Part shown: piece by piece, positions 7,005-13,293 of the stretch | Layout of the letters: every line of letters begins with the position of its first letter | Position numbering within the stretch: the stretch's first letter is position 1 | Assembly (NCBI GenBank): GCA_002305685.1 | Contig: DBQB01000028.1 | Coordinates: forward strand, 1-13,348 | Direction of reading: 5' to 3' | Origin: Ruminococcaceae bacterium UBA1405 | GTDB lineage: Bacteria > Bacillota > Clostridia > Oscillospirales > Ruminococcaceae | DNA: 13,348 bases | The notes under the pieces: generated by a model | Told to the model about the DNA's origin: nothing | What the model saw: only the letters and a program-made list of their open reading frames with translations | The model's database searches: none | Made by a program: the position numbers and the translations under genes

Positions 7005-7493
7005 TTACTTTTGGGATTTGCGGCGCCGGTGTACAAAATAGGCGATGGTGCCAATCCACATAACCACCGTCAGCAGATACAATAAGAGGTTGCCGATATC
7101 AAACTGGGTGGTGACAAAGATCGCCGTAGGGCCGTCCGCACCGCCGATGATACCGATGCTGTTTGCCGGATACACCTGAAAAAAGCCCATGCCTCCCAAA
7201 AACAGTGGCAGCAGCAGATTCATTAAACTAAACACCGTGAGCAAAATCGAAACAATCAGCAGCAGAATTCCCAGAACACCCATCCGTTTACCGCTGGGGG
7301 CGGCGCCGTTTAGAATCTCACGGGCAATGTCCTGCACATCCCCCTGACGCCTCACCGCTTCCTCCTCCGGGATTCCGTTCTCCATCATATCGGCAATCAG
7401 TTCCCGGTAGCTGTCCAGATACCGCTGCCGTTCCGGCGCTTTCAGGGCACGCAGCGCCCGTTTGAGTGCTCTCAAAAATTGTTCCTGATTCAT
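7005..7493 (-). CDS. DUF1700 (HAAS) family membrane protein with GGADGPT motif
   Basis: A 162-residue protein. The cytoplasmic N-terminal helical region of DUF1700/HAAS type (about 1-62: FLRALKRAL...YRELIADMMENGIPEEEAV...DIAREIL) is followed by membrane segments at about 72-104 and 135-153 and a basic end, HRRRKSQK. DUF1700 proteins are typically paired with PadR regulators and their function is poorly known; a signalling or envelope-sensing role is inferred. Unusual is NSIGIIGGADGPTAIF (111-126). This resembles the signature of the beta subunit of Na+-translocating decarboxylases (OadB/GcdB/MmdB), although this protein is far too short to be one. The start ATG at 7493 follows GGAGGAAACACAG. 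The padR reading frame overlaps its first 176 bases. Confidence is high for the family and low for the role. Confidence 0.85.
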   Translation of the reverse strand: MNQEQFLRALKRALRALKAPERQRYLDSYRELIADMMENGIPEEEAVRRQGDVQDIAREILNGAAPSGKRMGVLGILLLIVSILLTVFSLMNLLLPLFLGGMGFFQVYPANSIGIIGGADGPTAIFVTTQFDIGNLLLYLLTVVMWIGTIAYFVHRRRKSQK

Positions 7494-7803
7494 CTGTGTT
7501 TCCTCCTGTAATATAGTCCAGTATGGCAATCAGCTGCTCTTTCTCCTGGGCAAAATCCGCAAGGATTCGCTGTCCCTGCGGGGTGAGATGATGGTATTTG
7601 CGCAGACGGTTGTTGTAGGGAATCTGATAGGACTCCACCGCTCCCCCCAATTCCATCCGCCGTAAAATCGGATAGAGGGTGGATTCCGAGATCTCCACCA
7701 CCTGGGAGATATCCCTGATGATCTGATATCCGTAGGAATCCTTCTCCCGCAGCGCGGCCAGAACACACAGTTCCAGGATTCCCTTTCTCAGTTGTACATC
7801 CAT
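7318..7803 (-). CDS. PadR family transcriptional regulator with overlapping 3' extension
   Basis: The first 105 residues are a complete small PadR winged-helix repressor: RKGILELCVLAALREKDSYG (6-25), IISQ-type helix IIRDIS, recognition helix SESTLYPILRRME (39-51), the wing with RLRKYHHLTPQGQ (66-78) and the dimerisation helix up to LDYITGG. PadR proteins of this size normally end here, often with an ATGA overlap to the next gene. Here the frame has no stop and continues 56 more codons, rich in G/S/A/R, inside the DUF1700 gene in another frame. The ATG at 7803 has AGGAGG (7815-7810) six bases before it. The gene probably represses its own operon through the palindrome in its promoter. The core call is firm; the true C terminus is uncertain. 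Confidence 0.88.
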   Translation of the reverse strand: MDVQLRKGILELCVLAALREKDSYGYQIIRDISQVVEISESTLYPILRRMELGGAVESYQIPYNNRLRKYHHLTPQGQRILADFAQEKEQLIAILDYITGGNTDESGTIFESTQTGAACPESAGTAAVSGQLPGTDCRYDGERNPGGGSGEASGGCAGHCP

Positions 7804-7820
7804 TTTATACCTCCTTTCGC

Positions 7821-7854
7821 ACTATATTATATAATACATAGTATATCTTGTAAA
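7821..7854 (-). promoter_or_regulatory. padR promoter with overlapping palindromic operator
   Basis: On the minus strand TTTACA (7854-7849), a 17-bp spacer and TATAAT (7831-7826). The -10 is embedded in the perfect palindrome TATTATATAATA, flanked by ACTATG and TAGT, giving an imperfect 22-bp inverted repeat. AT-rich inverted repeats over the promoter are typical PadR binding sites, so autoregulation is likely (inference). Confidence 0.65.
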
Positions 7855-7900
7855 GTGGTCTGTGAACATTTTTCTTCCTCACTGCGCTACTTGAGCGGGA

Positions 7901-7929
7901 TTGCCTGCTTCTGGAAATTATAGTATAAT
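7901..7929 (+). promoter_or_regulatory. Promoter of the CBM9-like gene
   Basis: TTGCCT (7901-7906), 17 bp, TATAAT (7924-7929). It is divergent from the padR promoter, leaving about 45 bases between the two -35 boxes. A leader of about 95 nt precedes the start codon. Confidence 0.55.
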
Positions 7930-8029
7930 TACAAACAAAGGATACGGCCATACGGCCCCCAGGGAGAACCCCTTCTTCGCCCAGCCGTACCGGACACAAC
8001 CATGCTATCCAGGAAAGGAACGGTCAAAT

Positions 8030-8617
8030 ATGCCTTTTAAGATCTCGGTCGCATCGGGCCATCCCAACTATGAGACGCTGCCCGCCGCCAAAATTATCTC
8101 CTACCCGCTGGCCAAGGAGGATTACCGTCCCTTTGCCCAGGCCCGTTTTATGGTGGGTTCGGAGGGACTTTATCTTCAGATGATCGCCTTCGAGGTAACC
8201 ATCTCCCCCATGAGCCGGCTCTGTGCCTCCTTCGCTCCATCGATACAGGATGCGGCGCCATCGGAGCAGCTGTGGATTCATCTGTGCGCGGGGAAGGATG
8301 GCATCGACTCCTTCACGGCGTGGCAGGGGGAAACGCTGCTTTGGCAGGAAAACGACGCAGTCTCCCTGACCCCCATCGAGGGAGAGGACCTACAGGGCGA
8401 ATACTGGGGATTTCAGGCGCTGATCCCCTTTGAAACCTTCTACCGGATTTGGCCCGACGCCAGGCTGGAGGCGGGAAACACCCTGTGGGGAAACGTCTTT
8501 AAGATCTGCGGCGACCCCCAGTGGGAGCATTACGGAAGCTTTTTCCCGGCGGATTTTTCCCTTTCCCAACCCTACGGCCCCAAAAATTTTGACGCCTTCA
8601 CACTGGTAAACTATTAA
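8030..8617 (+). CDS. Carbohydrate-binding family 9-like protein
   Basis: A 195-residue protein with the build of the CBM9-like (beta-sandwich) family found as stand-alone proteins in clostridia. It has an early strand pair (ARFMVGSEGLYLQMIAFE), a middle IPFETFYRIWPDARLEAGNTLWGNVFKICG, and a C-terminal signature HYGSFFPADFSLSQPYGPKNFDAF. That signature matches the family pattern of HxGSW..P....P.FH.P..FG. There is no signal peptide or membrane segment, so it seems cytoplasmic and its ligand is unknown. The frame is open upstream to 7901, but AGGAAAGGA (8011-8019) stands 10 bases before ATG 8030 and the upstream part overlaps the promoter. It is monocistronic, with a strong terminator. The family call comes from pattern recall and needs a profile search. 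Confidence 0.55.
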   Translation: MPFKISVASGHPNYETLPAAKIISYPLAKEDYRPFAQARFMVGSEGLYLQMIAFEVTISPMSRLCASFAPSIQDAAPSEQLWIHLCAGKDGIDSFTAWQGETLLWQENDAVSLTPIEGEDLQGEYWGFQALIPFETFYRIWPDARLEAGNTLWGNVFKICGDPQWEHYGSFFPADFSLSQPYGPKNFDAFTLVNY

Positions 8618-8667
8618 ACGGTTTGCCCAAATCCAATGGGACAGCGCTGCAGCCCCAAGACAATCAG

Positions 8668-8712
8668 ACAGCCTGACCGGCAGAGCTGCAAAGCCGGTCA
8701 GGCTGTTTTGCT
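8668..8712 (+). terminator. Rho-independent terminator after the CBM9-like gene
   Basis: A perfect 14-bp stem ACAGCCTGACCGGC (8668-8681) / GCCGGTCAGGCTGT (8693-8706), with an 11-base loop, followed by TTTGCTG. Confidence 0.88.
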
Positions 8713-8751
8713 GTAAAAAGCCATCTTTCGAAGGAAAAACCGAAAAAGGTA

Positions 8752-8782
8752 TTGACACTTACCCGGCGTAAGATGGTATGAA
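8752..8782 (+). promoter_or_regulatory. MerR-type promoter/operator of the membrane MerR gene
   Basis: A perfect TTGACA (8752-8757) and TATGAA (8777-8782) are separated by 19 bp, longer than the optimal 17. The spacer holds the dyad CTTAC-CCGGC-GTAAG (8758-8772). Overlong spacers with a central dyad are the hallmark of MerR-family promoters, in which the bound regulator untwists the DNA. The gene downstream is itself a MerR regulator. Confidence 0.75.
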
Positions 8783-8827
8783 TATCTTAGGAGTAAAAGC
8801 AAATCCATTGCCAAAGGAGCTGATGTC

Positions 8828-9775
8828 ATGAAGATGAAGGAGGTCTGTACCCGCACCGGACTGACCGAGCGGGCTGTCCGCTACTATATTTCCAAAGGCC
8901 TTTGCACTCCGGACACCGCCGAGAAAGGGGAGCGGGTCTATTACGAGTTTACTGAGGAACACCTGACCCAGCTGCGGGAGATCGCGCTGCTTCGGGGCTG
9001 CGATTTTCCGGTGGATACCCTGCTGGAGATGAAAGCCGCACCCCGGCACATTCCCCAGCTGCTCAGGGACCACCGGCAGCAAATCCTTCAGCAGGCTGAC
9101 CAGGCGCAACAGCGTTTGGCGGTGCTGGACAGTTTATGCAACGCCCCACCCATCAGCCTGTCCGATCTTGCACGGCAGCTTTCCCGGGAATACGAGGTGC
9201 GCTCGCTGCCCGATCCCACCCTGACCTTGCGTTTTGGCCGGCTGGACGAGGAACTGCCCCCGGAGGAGATCCCGCCGGAACAGACCCAGCGCTATATCTC
9301 CCGCCAACTGGCTCTCTATACTCACACCCGGCGCAATCTGCTGCTGGGCGGGATACTGATTCTCCTGATCACACTGCTGGGATGGTTTGTCTATCAGCGG
9401 TATAGCGAAAGAATATATACCCACCTGGCTCTGGGGTGCGACGTGACCTTTTCCCAAAAACAGCAGGACGAAACCGGCTATTGGGCGCAGATGACCCTTT
9501 ACCCCGACGGATTCTCCCAGCCCCAGGAGACCATTTCGGTTCCGGTGGGGTTTGACAGCTGGCCCCTGTTCCAGGCAATCCTAACCGATTATCCCTATCC
9601 CGGCCTGTCCCTCACCCTGAGCGTACCCAAACGGGAGGCGACCAAGCTGGGCATCTATGATCCTCAGACGGCCGTCCTCGATGTTGACGGGATTCTCCTG
9701 TCCCAATACGAGCTGGATGAAAACTGGATGCGGGAACATCTGGTGGTCTCGGTGGTGCAGGCAGAGCTTTCTTAG
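8828..9775 (+). CDS. MerR family regulator with membrane anchor and extracytoplasmic domain
   Basis: Residues 1-70 form a MerR DNA-binding domain: MKMKEVCTRTGLTERAVRYYISKGL helix-turn-helix, YYEFTEEHLTQLREIALLRG wing and second helix. A helical stretch at about 71-105 (LLRDHRQQILQQADQAQQRLAVL) matches the MerR dimerisation coiled coil. After a linker, residues 170-189 (LLLGGILILLITLLGWFVYQ) form one transmembrane helix preceded by RR. The C-terminal 125 residues, predicted outside the membrane by the positive-inside rule, are a domain I do not recognise (YWAQMTLYPDGFSQPQE..., LSLTLSVPKREATKLGIYDP). Most MerR proteins are soluble and half this length. This one could sense an envelope or external signal while holding its operator (inference). 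AAGGAGC at 8814-8820 fits ATG 8828. No other gene shares its transcript. Confidence 0.85.
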   Translation: MKMKEVCTRTGLTERAVRYYISKGLCTPDTAEKGERVYYEFTEEHLTQLREIALLRGCDFPVDTLLEMKAAPRHIPQLLRDHRQQILQQADQAQQRLAVLDSLCNAPPISLSDLARQLSREYEVRSLPDPTLTLRFGRLDEELPPEEIPPEQTQRYISRQLALYTHTRRNLLLGGILILLITLLGWFVYQRYSERIYTHLALGCDVTFSQKQQDETGYWAQMTLYPDGFSQPQETISVPVGFDSWPLFQAILTDYPYPGLSLTLSVPKREATKLGIYDPQTAVLDVDGILLSQYELDENWMREHLVVSVVQAELS

Positions 9776-10047
9776 CTTTTTTCATAGTCAAAACCATCGG
9801 CTTACCGGCGGCTTGAAGAACCCCTGAAAGGGCTTCGTACAAGCAAAGCCCCTCAAGGGACTCCAAAAATACCGTCATCTGCATGGATTGCCCCGCAACT
9901 CGTAAACGAGCAAAATACCTGATACTTGTCCCTTTTGATCGAAACCCATTCTTTTTTCATCTCGCTTTGCTCGCAGGACAAATGCTAAAGCAAAATGATT
10001 CACACCAGCATAGCTGGTGGTTGTCTTACACGCAAGCAAACTAACAC
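9776..10047. other. Gene-poor gap with several stem-loops; possible ncRNA or element remnant
   Basis: No gene of normal size is found between the convergent merR and rnr genes. The stretch has several small hairpins: GCTTG..GAAG/CTTC..CAAGC around an inner CCC/GGG (9811-9844), CCC-CTCAA-GGG (9850-9859), CTCG-TAAA-CGAG (9899-9910) and a perfect CACCAGC-ATA-GCTGGTG (about 10003-10019). On the minus strand a 35-codon frame runs from ATG 9960 to TGA 9853 (begins MKKEWVSIKRDKYQ). It has no clear ribosome binding site and is not credible on its own. The density of hairpins suggests a structured RNA or the end of an IS200/IS605-like or MITE-like element, but I cannot show either. Confidence 0.35.
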
Positions 10048-10110
10048 AAAGCGTCCCCCTCAGCCGCGGCCAGATGGCCGCAGGCTTTGGAGGACGCTTT
10101 TTCGTTTTTT
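10048..10110 (-). terminator. Terminator hairpin beyond rnr (probably bidirectional)
   Basis: An outer stem AAAGCGTCC (10048-10056) / GGACGCTTT (10092-10100) encloses an inner perfect stem GCGGCC-AGAT-GGCCGC (about 10066-10081). On the minus strand it follows the rnr stop codon closely and ends in TTTGTGTT. The better T-tract (TTTTTCGTTTTTT) is on the plus side, so it can also stop rightward transcripts coming from merR. Confidence 0.7.
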
Positions 10111-10123
10111 AGTAGCTTCACTG

Positions 10124-12514
10124 TCACTGCGCCGTGGCGCCATGGCCTCCCCGGCCTCTGCCCCGGGAACCTTTGCGCCCGCCAGACTTTCCTCTGGGCC
10201 CGCTGGAAGATTTGCGCCGCGGGGAGGAAGCTTTGGAGGAGGATTTTCCCCGGCGGGCTCCATCCCCGGAGGAACGTCCGCCGCGACTGCGCCGGGGTTG
10301 TCCGGAACGGGTTCGCTCCTCCCGGCCCCCGCGCTCCTCCCGGCCCTCCACCGTCACCTGGACCGAGCCTCTCTCTTTCATGGGGATCTGGTTGCCGTTT
10401 TCGTCCACCATACCGAAATCCACCATACCGCTGGCCACATCCACCGACGAGACAAAGATGCGCACCGCGTCGCCAATGCGGTACCGGCGTCCCGATACCG
10501 GGTCCATCAGCTGCATCAGGCCATCGTAGACGTAGTTTCCTTCCGGCAGCGCCTCAATGCGAACCAGTCCCTCCACCGTGTTGGGCAGTTCCACATAGAT
10601 GCCGTAAGCCGCCGCACCGGAGACCACCCCCTCAAAGATCTGTCCCAGACGGGAGGCCATATATTCCGCTTTGTAACAGTCCTCACATTCCCGCTCTGCG
10701 GACATCGCCTTGATCTCCATCTCGGTGGAATGTTCCGCCGAATACCGGGCAAAATCGCCATAGCGCTCATAGATCCGTTCCAGCGGCATCCCGGCCAGCT
10801 TAGCCGACATGATCCGATGGATGGAGAGATCGGGATACCGGCGGATGGGAGAGGTAAAATGACAGTAGTTGTCCAGCACCAAACCATAATGCCCCAGATT
10901 CTCGTCGCTGTATTTGGCCTTGGCCATGGAACGCAGCAGAGCGTTGTTGACGATCATCTCCACATCCTTGCCCCGCACCGATTCCAAAATTCTGGAGAGC
11001 GCCTGAGGATCCGGTACCGGCAGCAGACCTCTTGTATCCACCCCCAGAGCGGCAAAGACCTTGGAGAGCACCTCCAACTTTTCCGACGCCGGTTTGTCGT
11101 GCACCCGGTAGACGAAGGGAAGCTTTTCCCGCTTCGCAAAGGTGGCCGCCGCCTCGTTGGCCAGCAGCATAAACTCCTCGATCATACACTCGGATTTGCC
11201 TCTGCCTCGGGGCAGGATATCCACCACCAGGCCGTTTTCATCCAGCAGGAACTTGGCTTCGTTGCTCTCCAGCTCCAGGCCGCCCCGGCGATGATGCTTT
11301 TCGATCAGCAGATCCGCAAGGCTGTCCATCTCCTGGATGGTTTCCAGCAAATCCTGATACTTTTCCAGTATCGCCTCGTCGGCGGAGCCGTCCAGAATGG
11401 CGTTGATCTCCTTGTATACCCCCTTGACGCGGGAGCGGATCACCGTCTTGGCAAAGCGGAATTTTTCCAGATTCCCCTTCTCATCCAGCTCCATCAGCGC
11501 CGAGAAAGCCAACCGGTCCTCATCGGGATTGAGGGAACAGATGCCGTTGGAGAGGGCTTTGGGCAGCATGGGGATCACCGAATCGGCAAAGTAGACGGAG
11601 GTCCCCCGCTCAAAAGCACAGTTGTCCAGCGGGGTCCCTGGGGTGACATAATGGCTGACGTCCGCAATATGTACCCCCAGCTTCCAGCCTTTTTCGGTCC
11701 TGGACAGGGAGATAGCGTCGTCAATATCCTTGGTATCCGCCCCGTCGATGGTGAAAATCCGCTCCCCCCGCAGATCCAGCCGGGCGGCAATCTCCTGAGG
11801 ATGGATGCCGTCAGCTTCCAGCTGCTGCGCCTGTTTTATCTCCTCCTCGGAGAAGGTACGGCGGATGGAATTGGCCGCCAGCACCGCTTCACAACAGTTT
11901 TTGGCTACCTGGGAGTCGCCAAAACGGTAAAGAACCGAAACCCGGTGTTCCATATGACGGCTGCCCCGGTAGGTAATCTCCGCCAGCACCTTTTCTCCCT
12001 GAGCCGCACCGCCGTCCTGCCCTTCCTCCACCCGTACCGGGAACGGAAAAGCATGGTCCGGGGTTACCACCGGCCCCTGCTCCCCTACATCGTATACACC
12101 GGTAAAGCGGAAGGAAACGGGGGTAATCACCTTCTCCACCTCCCCTTCCGGCAGTTCGCCGCGACTGGCCTTGGGACGAATCCAGACATAATCCCCCGGC
12201 AACGCACCCATCAGCGCACGGCCCGGGATAAACATCTCCTGATCTTCCTCCAGCTTTTTGGCAAAACCAAAGGTACCGCCCAGCTTGACGATCTTGGCGG
12301 GGATCATCCCGGCAAAGGACGGGTGATACAGCCGTCCCCGGCGTTCAAATAACAGCCCCTGCTCCAACAGATTTTTGATTGCCGGTTCCAACAGCGTTTT
12401 GACGTCCCGTTTTAATCCCATTTTAGCCGCCAACTCCTGCCTGCTCAGTCCGCGGGCAGAGCGACGGATCACATCCAAAAGTTTTGTCTGGTCAACGATA
12501 TTTTCTATTGTCAT
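10124..12514 (-). CDS. rnr: Ribonuclease R (3'-5' exoribonuclease)
   Basis: A processive hydrolytic exoribonuclease of the RNase II family that degrades structured RNA, including rRNA and mRNA fragments, and acts with tmRNA quality control. The 796 residues hold an N-terminal winged-helix region (about 1-65, LLDVIRRSARGLSRQELAAK), cold-shock OB domains (about 70-230), and the RNB catalytic domain with TIDGADTKDIDDAISL (255-270) supplying the magnesium-binding aspartates. Later come VYRVHDKP and HFTSPIRRYPDLSIHR, then an S1 domain (IFEGVVSGAAAYGIYVELPN). The last 74 residues are a low-complexity R/G/S/K tail. The start is ATG 12514, seven bases after AGGAGG (12527-12522); a TTG six bases upstream is in frame but badly spaced. 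It has its own promoter and lies beyond the secG terminator, in the common secG-rnr order. Confidence 0.97.
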   Translation of the reverse strand: MTIENIVDQTKLLDVIRRSARGLSRQELAAKMGLKRDVKTLLEPAIKNLLEQGLLFERRGRLYHPSFAGMIPAKIVKLGGTFGFAKKLEEDQEMFIPGRALMGALPGDYVWIRPKASRGELPEGEVEKVITPVSFRFTGVYDVGEQGPVVTPDHAFPFPVRVEEGQDGGAAQGEKVLAEITYRGSRHMEHRVSVLYRFGDSQVAKNCCEAVLAANSIRRTFSEEEIKQAQQLEADGIHPQEIAARLDLRGERIFTIDGADTKDIDDAISLSRTEKGWKLGVHIADVSHYVTPGTPLDNCAFERGTSVYFADSVIPMLPKALSNGICSLNPDEDRLAFSALMELDEKGNLEKFRFAKTVIRSRVKGVYKEINAILDGSADEAILEKYQDLLETIQEMDSLADLLIEKHHRRGGLELESNEAKFLLDENGLVVDILPRGRGKSECMIEEFMLLANEAAATFAKREKLPFVYRVHDKPASEKLEVLSKVFAALGVDTRGLLPVPDPQALSRILESVRGKDVEMIVNNALLRSMAKAKYSDENLGHYGLVLDNYCHFTSPIRRYPDLSIHRIMSAKLAGMPLERIYERYGDFARYSAEHSTEMEIKAMSAERECEDCYKAEYMASRLGQIFEGVVSGAAAYGIYVELPNTVEGLVRIEALPEGNYVYDGLMQLMDPVSGRRYRIGDAVRIFVSSVDVASGMVDFGMVDENGNQIPMKERGSVQVTVEGREERGGREERTRSGQPRRSRGGRSSGDGARRGKSSSKASSPRRKSSSGPRGKSGGRKGSRGRGRGGHGATAQ

Positions 12515-12592
12515 GGACAAACCTCCTTTATTTTTATGAAGTCATCGGAGAAGCCATTGTATCTATCCGGAAACGGTTATCTTCTTGTTTTC

Positions 12593-12601
12593 ATTATAGC
12601 A
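12593..12601 (-). promoter_or_regulatory. rnr promoter, extended -10
   Basis: On the minus strand TGCTATAAT (12601-12593) is an extended -10 element about 80 bases before the rnr ATG. No good -35 is visible at 17 bp, where the sequence is A-rich. A TTGACA further upstream (about 12645) is too distant to pair with it. Confidence 0.5.
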
Positions 12602-12715
12602 TATTTCGAAAGCTTTTTTTAGGGCGAAATCGGGTAAAAACATTGTCAAAAACCTATGGTGACGGGAAAGACGGGGACAGAAAAAGTTTTCCCCGCCGGC
12701 AGGGAGCTTATCCAT

Positions 12716-12753
12716 AAAAAAAGGCTGGCCCACCGGTAATGGTAAGCCAGCCT
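12716..12753 (-). terminator. Rho-independent terminator after secG
   Basis: On the minus strand AGGCTGGC (12753-12746) pairs with GCCAGCCT (12729-12722) around a 16-base loop, followed by seven or eight Ts. It lies 17 bases beyond the secG stop codon and separates secG from rnr. The stretch 12615-12715 beyond it shows nothing recognisable. Confidence 0.9.
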
Positions 12754-12770
12754 GATTGCTGATTCAGCTT

Positions 12771-13016
12771 TTAGAAGAATACCGCGATGATATTGACAAT
12801 CACCGTCAGCGCAAAGAAAGCAATGGCGCCGATCTTGGTGAAACGCTTGAGGATGGCGTCGAAGGTTCTGCCGCCGTTTTTGCCAAGATAGGAATCGGTG
12901 GCGCCGTTCATCGCGCTCAGGCCGTCGCTCTTGGGCTCCTGCATGGAAACCAGCATTACAATGAAGATGCAGGTGATGATCAGTAAGATTCCGCCGATGA
13001 TTTCAATAGCTCCCAT
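12771..13016 (-). CDS. secG: Preprotein translocase subunit SecG
   Basis: An 81-residue inner-membrane protein that assists SecYE in protein export. It has two hydrophobic segments: residues 3-24 (EIIGGILLIITCIFIVMLVSMQ) and about 60-79 (IGAIAFFALTVIVNIIAVFF). Between them is a cytoplasmic loop with MQEPKSDGLSAMNGATDSYLGKNGGRTFDAILKR, whose GLSAM...G..SY..KN..RT pattern is the SecG family signature. The start is ATG 13016, after GGAGGT (13033-13028). An in-frame ATG at 13064 would add a non-conserved 16-residue leader with no ribosome binding site. It has its own promoter about 170 bases upstream and a terminator downstream. Confidence 0.94.
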   Translation of the reverse strand: MGAIEIIGGILLIITCIFIVMLVSMQEPKSDGLSAMNGATDSYLGKNGGRTFDAILKRFTKIGAIAFFALTVIVNIIAVFF

Positions 13017-13189
13017 AATACCGTTTGACCTCCATATATCAATCATTTCCGGTGCGTCTTGCATTTGTCTGACCCCAAACCCACAGGTGAGGTAAAAGGT
13101 ATCCGTCCTCCCCGATCAAAGGCCGAAACCATACCATCCAAAAACGCAGAAAGCGTTTGGGGACACTTTAAGCCATAATAACTTATAGT

Positions 13190-13218
13190 ATTATACCACG
13201 CCTATCCTGTCTTTGCAA
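13190..13218 (-). promoter_or_regulatory. secG promoter
   Basis: On the minus strand TTGCAA (13218-13213), 17 bp, TATAAT (13195-13190), the latter preceded by TGG (extended -10). The implied leader to the secG ATG is about 170 nt. It contains the hairpin CCAAACGC-TTTCT-GCGTTTTTGG (13160-13138). Confidence 0.7.
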
Positions 13219-13261
13219 GAAAAATTCCATGTGGACGGGTATTTTTTTCGATGGGAAAGCA

Positions 13262-13293
13262 AAAGGGTCCATCACCGAAGCGATGAACCCTTT
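13262..13293 (-). terminator. Terminator hairpin of tRNA-Thr
   Basis: On the minus strand AAAGGGTTCATC (13293-13282) pairs with GATGGACCCTTT (13273-13262, one G-U pair), followed by TGCTTTCCC. It begins at the tRNA CCA end. The T-tract is weak. Confidence 0.65.

Noticed and set aside
9768..9782. Weak AGCT...AGCT hairpin followed by Ts at the end of merR as its terminator
   Set aside because: Only four base pairs. The stronger hairpin at 10048-10110 with a plus-side T-tract is the better candidate.
9853..9960. A 35-codon minus-strand frame (begins MKKEWVSIKRDKYQ) in the merR-rnr gap
   Set aside because: No clear ribosome binding site, and it overlaps the hairpins. It is described under the gap but not called as a gene.
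9995..12352. A 785-codon open frame on the plus strand opposite rnr
   Set aside because: It is the antisense shadow of a GC-rich RNase R gene. The minus strand has all RNase R motifs, a ribosome binding site and a promoter, whereas the plus frame shows no recognisable domain or start signals.
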